This document shows, piece after piece, positions 27,463 to 36,648 of a stretch of 64,000 nt of DNA (position 1 is its first letter; every line of letters starts with the position of its first letter). The DNA is from Bradyrhizobium sp. CSA207. Its GTDB lineage: Bacteria > Pseudomonadota > Alphaproteobacteria > Rhizobiales > Xanthobacteraceae. Below the pieces are notes generated by a model. It did not search any database, was not told the origin of the DNA, and saw only the letters and a list, made by a program, of their open reading frames with translations. The translations under genes were made by a program, and so were the position numbers. The stretch spans positions 35,074 to 99,073 of the forward strand of contig NZ_JAACFT010000032.1 of assembly GCF_029051685.1 (NCBI RefSeq). Reading direction: 5' to 3'.

Positions 27463-27624
27463 ATGCGTTTCGAAGGCTACCGGGTCGAGACCCGGGAGCA
27501 CGCCGGCGAATGCCCCGACACCATGCCCCGGCTGATCGAGGTGACCGACGCCGACGGGCGGAAAGCCGCCTACGTGCCGCTTAGTCGCGACGGCAAAGAG
27601 GTCGACAGCTGGGCCGTTGTGTAG
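27463..27624 (+). CDS. Small protein of unknown function
   Basis: A 53-aa product from the ATG at 27463: MRFEGYRVETREHAGECPDT, MPRLIEVTDADGRKAAYVPL, SRDGKEVDSWAVV. The coding pattern is good and the last residues look like a domain end, so this may be the C-terminal part of a longer lost protein rather than a whole gene. Unrecognised. Confidence 0.35.
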   Translation: MRFEGYRVETREHAGECPDTMPRLIEVTDADGRKAAYVPLSRDGKEVDSWAVV

Positions 27625-27915
27625 AAGCTGAAGGACTGCGAAGATCGCTGAGCGCTCAGGCCGCGAGAACGCCGTCTTTCTTCTCTCCGCTTGAAACGAT
27701 CTGTCCATCGCAGCAAGTTGGTAGAGCAGCGTGGACGGAACGCGCTTTCTCCGATCTGCCATCTCGTGGTCCTGTCGAGTTACTCAACTTTACCCAACCA
27801 GAGTTTGAAAAGCCGCTTACGACCTGACAATGAGGGCTAGCCTTCCCGACACTGCGGCCTCTGGAAGAGGAGGGGGCGCGTGGTCTACGGGCCAAAGAGC
27901 CCATCGGAGGGAATC

Positions 27916-29301
27916 ATGCCAAGGAAGCTCGCCGCTTGTCGCGGCTATTCGGCCAATTTTGCCAAAATAACTCTCATCTGCTCCACGCTTTTGGCCGGAA
28001 CGGCCATGGCGTTTACCCAAGCCAAGGCGGACGACATCAACTGGCGCCAGTTCGAAGGCGCGTCGATCGTCTGGGCCTACGACATTCATCCGTATGCCGA
28101 CGCGGTCGCAGCCCAGTTGCCGGAATTCGAGAAGCTCACGGGCATCAAGGTGACGCCCGAGCTTTATCCGGACGATGCCTATTGGAATAAGTTGACAATC
28201 CAGCTCAGTACCAAGTCGCCGAGCTGGGACGTTGTGGGTACGGGTATTCAACCAGCTTGGGATCTTGCACCAGGTCAATTGCTTGAGCCGCTCGACCGCT
28301 ATTTGAACGATCCGAAACTCACGGCGGCGGGCTACGACTACAAGGATTTCTTCCCTGCACTACGGGATGCACTGACCTGGAAGGTCAAAGAAGGGCAGAT
28401 CGAGCCGGGAAGCGGACAGGTGTGGGCCATTCCGCATGGCTTTGAGAACATCCAGTTGTTCTACCGCAAGGACATCCTCCACAAGTACGGCGTCAAGGTC
28501 CCAACGACTCCGCCGGAGATGTCCGCGGCCTGCGAAAAGCTGAAGGCCGCGGACCCCGCGATTACACCTTTGGGCGTGCGCGGCGTGCGATTTTGGAGCA
28601 GCATCCACACGGCTGCGATCTCGATTGCCAGGTCCTACGGCGTGCATGATTTCGTCGTCAAGGACGGCAAGCTGGACACCGGCCTCGACTCACCCGAGTC
28701 GATCGCGTTCCACAAGGACTATGTGGACATGATCAAGAAGTGCGCAGCTCCGTCCTTTGCCAACGACAACTGGTACCAGGTGGTCGATGGCATCAATTCG
28801 GGACGAACGGCGATGGCGATCGATTCCAATATGTTCGGCTTTTGGAATGACGTGGCTGGCAAGCCTGCCTCCGGGAAGATCGCATTCGCACCTCCGCTGC
28901 ACGCTCCGAACAGCAAGAATTTCGAATCCAACATCTGGATCTGGTCTCTGGCGATGAATGCTGCGTCGCAGAAGAAGGGGGCAGCCTGGCTGTTTATCCA
29001 ATGGGCAACGTCAAAGCGGGTCGAGCTGAACGGCGCGGTCGCCGGCAAGCTCGTCAACTCTCCGCGTGCCTCGACCTGGAGCGACAAGGCCTGGCTCGAG
29101 TATGCGGCAAAGCCGGAGTTCAACAACTTCGTCGACACGTTCAAGACCGTGCAGGACAGGGCACAACTCGCCTTTACAGCTCGCGTCGGCTTTGCCGAAG
29201 CAATGAATGGTTGGGCCGTGGCCATGCAAAAGATGGTCAATGGAGCTGACGTGAAGGCCACGCTGGCTGACCTCGCTTCCGAGATCCGTTCGTCCATGTG
29301 A
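27916..29301 (+). CDS. ABC transporter sugar-type substrate-binding lipoprotein/periplasmic protein
   Basis: The 461-aa precursor starts at the ATG at 27916 after a GGAGGG site. A basic N-terminus and hydrophobic stretch (LICSTLLAGTAMAFTQAKA) form the signal peptide. The mature part follows the family 1 (CUT1, MalE/UgpB-like) fold: VWAYDIHPYADAVAAQLPEF, KLTGIKVTPELYPDDAYWNK, SGQVWAIPHGFENIQLFYRK, and a C-terminal helix pack. It starts a seven-gene operon with two permeases, kinase, dehydrogenase, phosphatase and ATPase, so the ligand is probably a sugar or polyol. A stem-loop directly after it may let it be made in excess. Confidence 0.9.
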   Translation: MPRKLAACRGYSANFAKITLICSTLLAGTAMAFTQAKADDINWRQFEGASIVWAYDIHPYADAVAAQLPEFEKLTGIKVTPELYPDDAYWNKLTIQLSTKSPSWDVVGTGIQPAWDLAPGQLLEPLDRYLNDPKLTAAGYDYKDFFPALRDALTWKVKEGQIEPGSGQVWAIPHGFENIQLFYRKDILHKYGVKVPTTPPEMSAACEKLKAADPAITPLGVRGVRFWSSIHTAAISIARSYGVHDFVVKDGKLDTGLDSPESIAFHKDYVDMIKKCAAPSFANDNWYQVVDGINSGRTAMAIDSNMFGFWNDVAGKPASGKIAFAPPLHAPNSKNFESNIWIWSLAMNAASQKKGAAWLFIQWATSKRVELNGAVAGKLVNSPRASTWSDKAWLEYAAKPEFNNFVDTFKTVQDRAQLAFTARVGFAEAMNGWAVAMQKMVNGADVKATLADLASEIRSSM

Positions 29302-29312
29302 AGGGCGCTGGG

Positions 29313-29336
29313 GGGCGGCGAGCATCACCGCCGCCC
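29313..29336 (+). terminator. Stem-loop between binding-protein and permease genes
   Basis: GGGCGGCG (29313-29320) pairs with CGCCGCCC (29329-29336) over an 8-base loop, followed by TTTG. It lies 12 bases after the binding-protein stop and 25 bases before the permease start. Such intra-operon hairpins commonly partially stop transcription or protect the upstream mRNA, raising binding-protein levels over permease levels. Confidence 0.6.
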
Positions 29337-29360
29337 TTTGCATTTTAGAGATATAATGAG

Positions 29361-30323
29361 ATGGACATTCGAGGATCCGACGGAATCGTGACGCTGCAGC
29401 CTTCGGCCAGCCAACTTGCTTCGCCAAAAGATAAGGCTGTCAGGAGCGCCGAGGAGCGGCGTCTTGATTGGTGGAGCATTGCCGCAATCGCCCCCGCTAT
29501 CATCGTACTTCTTGGCTTTCTTTTCCTGTTTTTCTACGGCGTCTTTCAGTCGCTGACTGATCTCAGGTTCGGTCGGCCGCTGGTCCACTTCATCGGCCTC
29601 AACAACTACGCAGCACTGATTAAGACAGGCGATTTTTGGAACAGCATTCGTGCCACTCTTGTCTACGCCGGATCGGCGGTACTTGCGGAGGCTGTATTCG
29701 GTCTCGCACTTGCCAAGCTGTTCGCAACTGAAGTCTTCCTTGCGCGTGTGATGCGGCCCGTCATTCTGTTGCCGCTCGTCCTGCCCCCGATGAGCGTTGC
29801 GCTCATGTGGACGACAATGATGGACCCGCAAAGCGGGATTATGAACTACTTGCTGTCCCTTGCGGGGATAAACCGATTTGCGTGGATTTCAGATCCAAAC
29901 ACCGCGATGTTTTCGCTGGTTCTCATTGACGTCTGGACCTATACGCCATTCTTCACGCTAATCATCTTCGCTGGCCTTCAGGGTATCAATGAAGAGGTGA
30001 GGGAGGCCGCGCGTGTCAATGGCGCGAAGGGCTGGGCAACCTTCCTGCACATCGAGTTGCCCCTGATTGCTCCATATATTCTGATCGCGGCAGTGTTTCG
30101 GCTGATCGAATCCCTCAATCAGTTCGACATCATCTTCGGGACAACGCAAGGCGGGCCCGGAAATAGCACCTCCGTACTTTCGGTGCGAGCTTACATTACC
30201 GCGTTCCAGAATCTTGCCTTTGCGCGTGGTGCCGCACTTATGGTCGTCAATTGGATGATCGTGCTGATCGGAACCTTTGCCATGGTGAAGCTGTGGCGCT
30301 TCGTTCGGCAGCGCGTAAGCTGA
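29361..30323 (+). CDS. ABC sugar transporter permease (MalF/UgpA type)
   Basis: The 320-aa protein has six transmembrane segments, the first near residue 45 (IAAIAPAIIVLLGFLFLFFY), and the coupling EAA loop in EVREAARVNGAKGWATFLHI, followed by ELPLIAPYILIAAVFRLIES. It is one half of the membrane channel of a CUT1 importer, with the next gene as its partner. The ribosome site is weak, in line with a low expected level after the stem-loop. Confidence 0.92.
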   Translation: MDIRGSDGIVTLQPSASQLASPKDKAVRSAEERRLDWWSIAAIAPAIIVLLGFLFLFFYGVFQSLTDLRFGRPLVHFIGLNNYAALIKTGDFWNSIRATLVYAGSAVLAEAVFGLALAKLFATEVFLARVMRPVILLPLVLPPMSVALMWTTMMDPQSGIMNYLLSLAGINRFAWISDPNTAMFSLVLIDVWTYTPFFTLIIFAGLQGINEEVREAARVNGAKGWATFLHIELPLIAPYILIAAVFRLIESLNQFDIIFGTTQGGPGNSTSVLSVRAYITAFQNLAFARGAALMVVNWMIVLIGTFAMVKLWRFVRQRVS

Positions 30324-30334
30324 GGAGGCAACGT

Positions 30335-31195
30335 ATGCGATTGAAACGCTCGACCTCCACCAATTTGATTCTAAACCTGCTCGTCGGCATTTGCGCATTG
30401 ATTCTGACATTTCCACTTGTCTGGATCGTGATGATGTCGCTGAAGCAGCAGGCCGAGATCATGACCTGGCCACCAACCTTCGTCTTCTCGCCAACCCTGG
30501 AAAACTTTCGTGTCTTGTTCGATGTCGCGCAGGCGGGTGCCACCAGCTACGGCACGATCAAAGTGGATTTCCTAACGCCGATCACGAACAGCGTCGTCAT
30601 AGCGATCGGCTCCGTCATCGTCTCTTTGCTCCTGGGCGTGCCTGCCGGCTACGTACTGGCGAGGCGGGACGTACCTTTCAAAGAAGACATCGCTTTCTTC
30701 ATTCTAGGATTTCGCTTTGCTCCAGCACTCCTGATCGTCATCCCGCTGTTCAGCATTTTCCAGACGATTGGCCTCTACGACACCTATCTCGGCATGATCT
30801 GGGTCTACCAGGTTGTCACACTGCCGATGATTGTTTGGCTGAGTCGCTCATATATCGAAGACATCCCCAAGGATATCGAGGAGGCGGCTGCCATGGATGG
30901 CGCGAAGCCGTTCCGGGTCGTGTTGCACATCGTGCTGCCGCTTCTGAAGCCCGGGTTGATCGGCGCCTCCTTGCTTATCTTCCTGCTAGCCTGGCACAAT
31001 TTCGCCCTCGGTTTGATCCTCAGCTCGACCAAAGCACCGGTGACGGTCGCTCTTCTCAAGCTGCTCAATCCGGGCGTGCAGTTCTACCCTGTTATGGCCG
31101 CAGGGCTGGTCGTGACGATGATCATTCCCGTCATTCTGATCATCATCGGCCAACGTCACCTCGAACGTGGCCTCACATTCGGTGCCGTAAAATGA
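30335..31195 (+). CDS. ABC sugar transporter permease (MalG/UgpE type)
   Basis: The 286-aa protein begins at the ATG at 30335 just after GGAGG. It shows six hydrophobic segments and the EAA loop DIEEAAAMDGAKPFRVVLHI, then VLPLLKPGLIGASLLIFLLA. A charged periplasmic loop (KQQAEIMTWPPTFVFSPTLE) is typical of MalG-type subunits. Its stop overlaps the kinase start (ATGA). Confidence 0.92.
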   Translation: MRLKRSTSTNLILNLLVGICALILTFPLVWIVMMSLKQQAEIMTWPPTFVFSPTLENFRVLFDVAQAGATSYGTIKVDFLTPITNSVVIAIGSVIVSLLLGVPAGYVLARRDVPFKEDIAFFILGFRFAPALLIVIPLFSIFQTIGLYDTYLGMIWVYQVVTLPMIVWLSRSYIEDIPKDIEEAAAMDGAKPFRVVLHIVLPLLKPGLIGASLLIFLLAWHNFALGLILSSTKAPVTVALLKLLNPGVQFYPVMAAGLVVTMIIPVILIIIGQRHLERGLTFGAVK

Positions 31196-32133
31196 GCGCT
31201 AGGCCATTGATGTTCTTCGGAACGACGAATCTCGATCTCTGCTTCAATGTCGAGCGGCTTCCGACGCCGGGTGAAAGCCTCATGGGAACCTTGGCCCGCA
31301 ACCCCGGGGGAAAGGGCGCCAATCAGGCTGTTGCCGCTGCCCGGCTTGGTCTTCGGCCAACGTTTTACACGCGTCTCGGCGATGATGATGCCGGACGATT
31401 GCTGTTGCAGTCGCTGCGCGATGCCGGTGTTTGCGCGGATGCAATCGAGATCTGTGCGGGGGAGGTGTCGGGTTCAGCGCTGGTTATGGTCGGTGACGAC
31501 GGCTCCAACATGATCGTCATTGACCCGGGCGCCAATCTCAACGTGACGCCGGACATGATCGAGAGCGCGGCGCGATTCATCGACCGAGAAGCAATCGTCG
31601 TGGCCGAAATGGGGATGCCGATACCAGCGCTCAATCGGCTCTTCGAGATGAAATCCGACCGAGGTTTCAAGCTGATCTTCAACCCGGCGCCGGTGAGGCC
31701 CGGACTTTCAGCCGCAGCGTGGAGAAGTGTCGATTTTGTCACGCCGAACCAGGCGGAAGCTTTCGAACTGACGGGGGTCGAGGTGGAAGACTTCGAGAGT
31801 GCCGCGGGCGTGGCTGCGAAGCTTCTTGATCTTGGGCCACGGGCAGCGCTCATCACCTTGGGTGCGCAGGGGGCCTACTATGCCGATGCAACGAGCTGTT
31901 TTGCGCTGCGTGCCTTCCCGGTGAAAGTCGTTGATACCACAGCGGCAGGAGATGCGTTTAACGGAGCGTTCGCCGCATCACTGGCTCAAGGCCTGCCCTT
32001 AAGGGAAGCGGTGAGGAAAGCGCTGGCCGTTGCAGCGTTATGTGTGACACGACGCGGCGCTCAAAGCGCTATGCCGACGGTCCACGCCGTTGACGAGTTT
32101 CTGAAGTCCCAAACGATCTTGGAGTTGGAATGA
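31192..32133 (+). CDS. PfkB-family carbohydrate kinase (ribokinase-like)
   Basis: The 313-aa kinase shows both PfkB signatures: the N-terminal NPGGKGANQAVAAARLG and the C-terminal DTTAAGDAFNGAFAASLA, which holds the catalytic Asp and anion hole. The phosphate-binding Asn/Glu region (VTPNQAEAFELTGVEV) also matches ribokinase. It would phosphorylate the sugar brought in by the transporter. Coupling is tight on both sides (ATGA with the permease and with the SDR gene). Confidence 0.9.
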   Translation: MSARPLMFFGTTNLDLCFNVERLPTPGESLMGTLARNPGGKGANQAVAAARLGLRPTFYTRLGDDDAGRLLLQSLRDAGVCADAIEICAGEVSGSALVMVGDDGSNMIVIDPGANLNVTPDMIESAARFIDREAIVVAEMGMPIPALNRLFEMKSDRGFKLIFNPAPVRPGLSAAAWRSVDFVTPNQAEAFELTGVEVEDFESAAGVAAKLLDLGPRAALITLGAQGAYYADATSCFALRAFPVKVVDTTAAGDAFNGAFAASLAQGLPLREAVRKALAVAALCVTRRGAQSAMPTVHAVDEFLKSQTILELE

Positions 32134-32900
32134 CCGAACAGTTCTCAGTTTCAGATAGAACGGTGCTCGTCACCGGGGCCGGCGGTGGGATTGGCTCTGC
32201 CATTGCAAATGCGTTCCGCCAAGGAGGGGCGAACGTCGTCGCCACCGATGCCAATCTGGAGAATCTCAGAGACACTCTGGCAAGATTGCCCTATGGCAAC
32301 GGCATATTGCCGATGGTCATGGATGTCGCGCGCGAAGAAGACGTCGCCAGGGTGCTCGATGAGGTCGCCAAACACTTTGGCCGGCTCGATGTTCTGGTCA
32401 ACAATGCGGGTGTCAAATCTGCACAGCCGTTGCTGAACGGCAACACAGAACGAATTGAGCGTACGATCCAGATCAACTCGGTCGCTGTCCTGCGCTGTTC
32501 AAAAATGGCCATCGAGCGTTTCATGAAAAGCAAGGGCGGGCGCATCGTCAACGTTGGCTCCTCCTTGTCGTCACAGGGGGCCGTGTTCAACTACCAGGCC
32601 GGCGGAGCTGATTACTGTCTTTCCAAAGCGATCGTTCACGACGTCACGAAGTTGCTTGCCTACGAATGCGCTCCCCTGAACATCAACGTGAACGCGATCG
32701 CGCCAGGGATCATCGATACGCCAATGCATGGCCGTCCGCGCGAGGAGACGGAAGCGCGCCACAGTGGCCGGATCCCCTTGGGACGGGTAGGAGTGCCGGA
32801 GGATATCGCAGGGCTAGCCGTCTTCCTCGCAAGTCCTGCAGCTTCCTACATGACCGGGCAGATCGTTCACGTGAATGGCGGGATGCTTATGAATGGCTAG
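32130..32900 (+). CDS. Short-chain dehydrogenase/reductase
   Basis: The 256-aa classical SDR has TGAGGGIGSAIA for NAD(P) binding, an acidic residue after the second strand (VVATDANLENL) favouring NAD, NNAG, the catalytic Ser in NVGSSLSSQG, Tyr-Lys in ADYCLSKA, and IAPGIIDTPM. It probably oxidises a sugar, polyol or sugar acid intermediate of this operon. The start overlaps the kinase stop, and its end overlaps the HAD gene by eight bases. Confidence 0.92.
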   Translation: MTEQFSVSDRTVLVTGAGGGIGSAIANAFRQGGANVVATDANLENLRDTLARLPYGNGILPMVMDVAREEDVARVLDEVAKHFGRLDVLVNNAGVKSAQPLLNGNTERIERTIQINSVAVLRCSKMAIERFMKSKGGRIVNVGSSLSSQGAVFNYQAGGADYCLSKAIVHDVTKLLAYECAPLNINVNAIAPGIIDTPMHGRPREETEARHSGRIPLGRVGVPEDIAGLAVFLASPAASYMTGQIVHVNGGMLMNG

Positions 32901-33720
32901 TACAGGCTCTCACCTCGACTGGCCGCCAGTCGAAGGGATCATTTCGGATCTGGATGGCGTGGTCTATCGCGGGAACGCTGCGATTCCAGACGCCATGGAG
33001 GCGTTTGGGCGATGGCAGGCGGCCGGAGTGCCGGTCTGCTTCGTGACCAATAATTCAACGCACACTCCGGAGGACGTCGTCCGCAAATTGGAAGCGTTCG
33101 GCTTTGCCATCGCGCCGAAAGACGTGGTGACGAGCGCTATCACGGCCGCGGAACTCATCCGCGCGAAATACCCAGACGTGACGCGCGTATATGTCATCGG
33201 TGCGCCGTCCCTTGTGAAGGCCATCGCCGGCGTGGGTCTCGAGACTACCGACCGAAAGCCAGAGGTCGTAGTGATGGGGCTCGATCGCCAGATCACGCAT
33301 GAGAAGATGCGGACGGCGGTCGACGCGATCTTGAACGGAGCCGCATTCATAGGCACGAATCCTGATCTCCTCTTGCCAACCGACAACGGGTTCGAGCCCG
33401 GAGCAGGTGCAACGATCACGGCGGTCGCTGCTGCCACGCAAGTGAAACCCCTGATCGTCGGTAAACCCGAGACGCATATGATCGAGACTGCACTTTCGCG
33501 TCTGCGGACAGCTCGCAGCTCCACCTTGCTGATCGGCGACCAGCTACAGACGGATATTCAGGCAGGGAAACGGGCGGGTCTTCCGACCGTGCTGGTCACG
33601 ACGGGTGTGCCGGCACGGGAGGACCCATCATTGATTCCGCCCGATTTCATCGTGTCGAGTCTGAGGGAGGTTGAGGTGCCGCCGATGATTGCTGGCAGCT
33701 CGCGACAAAGGAGAGCGTGA
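32893..33720 (+). CDS. HAD-superfamily phosphatase, NagD-like (class IIA)
   Basis: The 275-aa protein has the four HAD motifs: DLDGVVYRG (nucleophile and acid Asp), CFVTNNST, VGKPETHM (Lys) and LIGDQLQTDIQAGKRAG (magnesium Asp). The large C2A cap between motifs II and III defines the NagD/pNPPase group, which dephosphorylates sugar phosphates and nucleotides. It could recycle or detoxify a phosphorylated intermediate made by the kinase in this operon. Confidence 0.9.
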   Translation: MASTGSHLDWPPVEGIISDLDGVVYRGNAAIPDAMEAFGRWQAAGVPVCFVTNNSTHTPEDVVRKLEAFGFAIAPKDVVTSAITAAELIRAKYPDVTRVYVIGAPSLVKAIAGVGLETTDRKPEVVVMGLDRQITHEKMRTAVDAILNGAAFIGTNPDLLLPTDNGFEPGAGATITAVAAATQVKPLIVGKPETHMIETALSRLRTARSSTLLIGDQLQTDIQAGKRAGLPTVLVTTGVPAREDPSLIPPDFIVSSLREVEVPPMIAGSSRQRRA

Positions 33721-34832
33721 TGGCCAATGTCCGCCTGGAAGGTGTCAATAAGGCGTATGGAACTATCCCGGTCCTACGGAATATAGACCTGACAATCGAT
33801 CATGGGGAATTCGTCGTCTTCGTCGGACCATCGGGGTCAGGCAAGTCCACGCTCTTGAGAATGATCGGCGGACTGGAGCGAATTAGCGCAGGGCGGCTGC
33901 TGATCGATAACGCGGTCGTCAACGATGTTGACGCGGCCGACCGCAATCTCGGCATGGTGTTTCAGAGCTACGCTCTCTATCCGCACATGACCGTGCGAGA
34001 GAACCTCGCGTTCCCTCTGCGCATGGCCAAGGTTGATAGGGTCCGGATACACGCGAGAGTAGCCGAAACGGCTTGTTTATTGCAAATTGATCATCTGCTG
34101 GATCGCAAACCTCGGCAACTCTCCGGCGGACAGCGGCAGCGCGTAGCGATCGGCCGGGCCATTGTGCGTGAACCCAAAGTGTTCTTGTTCGACGAGCCCC
34201 TGTCCAACCTGGATACGGAATTGCGGGTGCAGATGCGGGTCCAGATTGCCAAGCTTCACAAGCAGCTCGGAAACACCATGATCTATGTGACCCACGATCA
34301 GGTTGAAGCGATGACGATGGCCAACAAGATCGTCGTTCTTAAGGATGGCAATATCGAGCAAGTGGGGAGCCCGCATGATCTCTACCACAATCCGGCATCT
34401 CGCTTTGTGGCCGGTTTCATTGGCTCGCCCAAGATGAACTTCCTCAATGGCAACATCGAGGCGGCGCACGAGTCGGGCATGAACGTCAGGCTGGACGCGG
34501 GTGCGACAATATCCGTTCCCGTCCAACCGGATAAATTGCTCGTTGGCGAACCCGTCACGCTCGGAATCAGGCCGGATGATTTTTCCCCATCCGCTGCGGA
34601 GAAGAAAGAGATAGCGATCGAGCTCGATGTCGATTTCATCGAGCATCTCGGCAGCGTCACATACATCTACGGCAACACTGGAAAGGAAGCTGTGGTCGCA
34701 AAGGCGCCGAGGCCTGAGCCACCCAAGAGCGCCGGCAAGGTTCGGCTTGCTGCTGCTCCGGCGGACTGCCACCTGTTCACGATGAACGGAAAGGCATTGC
34801 GGCGGTTGCGCGCGCCCGCAAATTGGGGGTAA
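33720..34832 (+). CDS. ABC sugar transporter ATP-binding protein (MalK/UgpC type)
   Basis: The 370-aa ATPase starts at the ATG overlapping the HAD stop; a GTG three bases upstream is possible. Walker A GPSGSGKST, Q-loop VFQSYALYPHMT, signature LSGGQRQR, Walker B VFLFDEPLSNLD and switch YVTHDQVEAMT are intact. A C-terminal OB-type regulatory domain (GSPHDLYHNPASRFVAGFIG, LGIRPDDFSP) is present, as in MalK. It powers the permease pair encoded earlier in the operon and ends the transport cluster. Confidence 0.94.
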   Translation: MANVRLEGVNKAYGTIPVLRNIDLTIDHGEFVVFVGPSGSGKSTLLRMIGGLERISAGRLLIDNAVVNDVDAADRNLGMVFQSYALYPHMTVRENLAFPLRMAKVDRVRIHARVAETACLLQIDHLLDRKPRQLSGGQRQRVAIGRAIVREPKVFLFDEPLSNLDTELRVQMRVQIAKLHKQLGNTMIYVTHDQVEAMTMANKIVVLKDGNIEQVGSPHDLYHNPASRFVAGFIGSPKMNFLNGNIEAAHESGMNVRLDAGATISVPVQPDKLLVGEPVTLGIRPDDFSPSAAEKKEIAIELDVDFIEHLGSVTYIYGNTGKEAVVAKAPRPEPPKSAGKVRLAAAPADCHLFTMNGKALRRLRAPANWG

Positions 34833-34863
34833 CTTTCCTTAGTGCGGGACGCGGGGGCTCGGT

Positions 34864-36639
34864 ATGCAGACGCGGACGGACCAGGTGAAGGGAGGGGGTA
34901 TCAGGCAGTTCTTCCGCAACTCCCGTTCGTTTGTGCTTGGGGCGGGAATCGGATCGGGCATGACCGCGAGAGCCGCCGAACGCGCGGGGGCGGATTTCGT
35001 TCTCGCCCTGAATGCCGGCCGTTTTCGCGCGATGGGCGGCTCTTCGCCGGCCTCAATTCTTCCAATCCGCAATTCCAACGAATTCGTAGCCGGCTTCGGC
35101 CGGACCGAGATACTGCCCAGCACGAAATTGCCGGTATTTTTCGGGGCCTGTACCTTCGATCCGCAGCTCGATATTGACCGCTTTCTCGACCACATCATCA
35201 GGTGGGGCTTCTCTGGGGCCACCAACTTCCCGTCCGTCATCCACATCGACGACTACAGGAGATCACTGCTTGAAAAGTCCGGTCTTGGCTACGCGCGAGA
35301 AATCGAGCTCCTGGTGAAAGCTGCCAGACGTGGCCTGATGACTATCGCCTACACACGCACCCAATCCGAAGCAAGACGCATGGTCGAAGCAGGCGCTGAG
35401 GCCATCTGCATCAACTTCAATCTCAACCGGGGGGGCGAGGACGGATCCGTCCCATCGATTAGCCTGTCGGAACTGGCCGCGCGTACGCGCGCCGTTGCGC
35501 GCGTGGCTCAATCCATCGATGGAAACGTGATCTGCCTGCTCGGCGGCGGACCGATTACGAAGCCTGACGAATTGTTGGATATCTGCCGCGAAACGGGTAT
35601 CCAGGGTTTCATCGGCGGCTCTTCGCTCGACCGCGTCCCACTGGAAATGTCGGTCCTTGAGGTCACCTCGGGCTTCAAGACCATTCACTTGCTGCGCGAG
35701 AAGGTCGATCTCCTCGAGCGCCAGCTCCAGTTGAGCGGCTTCAGGCACGGCATAATTGCGCAGTCCTCAATCATGAAGCGCGCTCTCGAGACCGCAAGGC
35801 GTTTGGCTGGCAATCCCAATCCTGTGCTGGTGTGGGGTGAGACGGGATCAGGGAAGGGGCGAATAGCAAGTCTAGTTCATGCCTTCAGCGACCGGAAAAA
35901 CACGAAGGCGGCGCTGTTTCATTGCCGACCGGGTCCGGCAATCAATGCGGTCGCTGCCCTGTTCGGCACCGAGAGCGATGAGAACAGGAGACGCCAACTG
36001 TCGCTCCTGGAAGCCGCAAGCGATTCTGCGCTCTTGCTGATGCATGTCGATCAGCTGTCGCGGGATGGACAAGAGCGTCTTGCCGACTATCTCGAGACGG
36101 GTAGTTTCATGCCGCTGAACGGCGTATCCATTGTAAGGTCAAACGCCCGGATCGTGGCAACCGCAACAGTGGCTCGCGGAGCAGGGTTGGAAAGTGTTCT
36201 ATGTCCCCGCCTTCTTGCCTTCTTTGTTGGACTCGACATAGAAGTACCCGCTTTGCCAAACCGGCTGGAGGACCTTCCGCAGCTCATTCAGCATTTTACA
36301 GTCGAGGCCAAGGGGGATTCGAACGCGCAAACGATGGCAATAGAAAAGTCCGCGTTCTTGGCGCTAGCAGACCATCATTGGCCCGGAAACTTGAGAGAAT
36401 TGCGTCAGATCGTCAACCAACTTGTAGCGCTGAAAGATACCCATATAGTCGCGGAGGTCCTCAAGCCGTTGTTGAACGCGGAGTTGCCCGCCAAGCGAAC
36501 ATCGGCATTCTCCGAGCGCGAATGGATCATCGAAGGCTTGAAAAGAAACAGGCTCCACCGCGGGAGGACTGCCCGTTCTCTAGGACTTTCAAGGAAAACG
36601 CTCTACAACAAGATCAAGAAGCTGAGAATCTTAGAGTAG
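34864..36639 (+). CDS. TIM-barrel (PEP-hydrolase-like) sensor fused to degenerate AAA+ and Fis-type HTH: novel-architecture regulator
   Basis: The 591-aa protein has three parts. Residues ~10-275 form a TIM barrel like the 'phosphoenolpyruvate hydrolase' family: FVLGAGIGSGMTARAAERAG, WGFSGATNFPSVIHIDDYR, FIGGSSLDRVPLE. A short coiled coil (LREKVDLLERQLQL) leads to an NtrC-like AAA+ domain (~300-530) with Walker A VWGETGSGKGRIA, but the GAFTGA sigma54-contact loop is absent (LFGTESDENRRR) and Walker B is altered (ALLLMHVDQLS). A Fis-type HTH ends it (TARSLGLSRKTLYNKIKKLR). It lies 31 bases after the transporter operon and probably senses a metabolite with the barrel. Without GAFTGA it may act on sigma70 promoters or as a repressor. 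Confidence 0.85.
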   Translation: MQTRTDQVKGGGIRQFFRNSRSFVLGAGIGSGMTARAAERAGADFVLALNAGRFRAMGGSSPASILPIRNSNEFVAGFGRTEILPSTKLPVFFGACTFDPQLDIDRFLDHIIRWGFSGATNFPSVIHIDDYRRSLLEKSGLGYAREIELLVKAARRGLMTIAYTRTQSEARRMVEAGAEAICINFNLNRGGEDGSVPSISLSELAARTRAVARVAQSIDGNVICLLGGGPITKPDELLDICRETGIQGFIGGSSLDRVPLEMSVLEVTSGFKTIHLLREKVDLLERQLQLSGFRHGIIAQSSIMKRALETARRLAGNPNPVLVWGETGSGKGRIASLVHAFSDRKNTKAALFHCRPGPAINAVAALFGTESDENRRRQLSLLEAASDSALLLMHVDQLSRDGQERLADYLETGSFMPLNGVSIVRSNARIVATATVARGAGLESVLCPRLLAFFVGLDIEVPALPNRLEDLPQLIQHFTVEAKGDSNAQTMAIEKSAFLALADHHWPGNLRELRQIVNQLVALKDTHIVAEVLKPLLNAELPAKRTSAFSEREWIIEGLKRNRLHRGRTARSLGLSRKTLYNKIKKLRILE

Positions 36640-36648
36640 CAGTCGCCC

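Noticed and set aside
30391..31191. N-terminal extension of the kinase frame to 580 codons
   Set aside because: It is out-of-frame reading of the MalG-type permease; the true kinase start is the ATG at 31192 that overlaps the permease stop.
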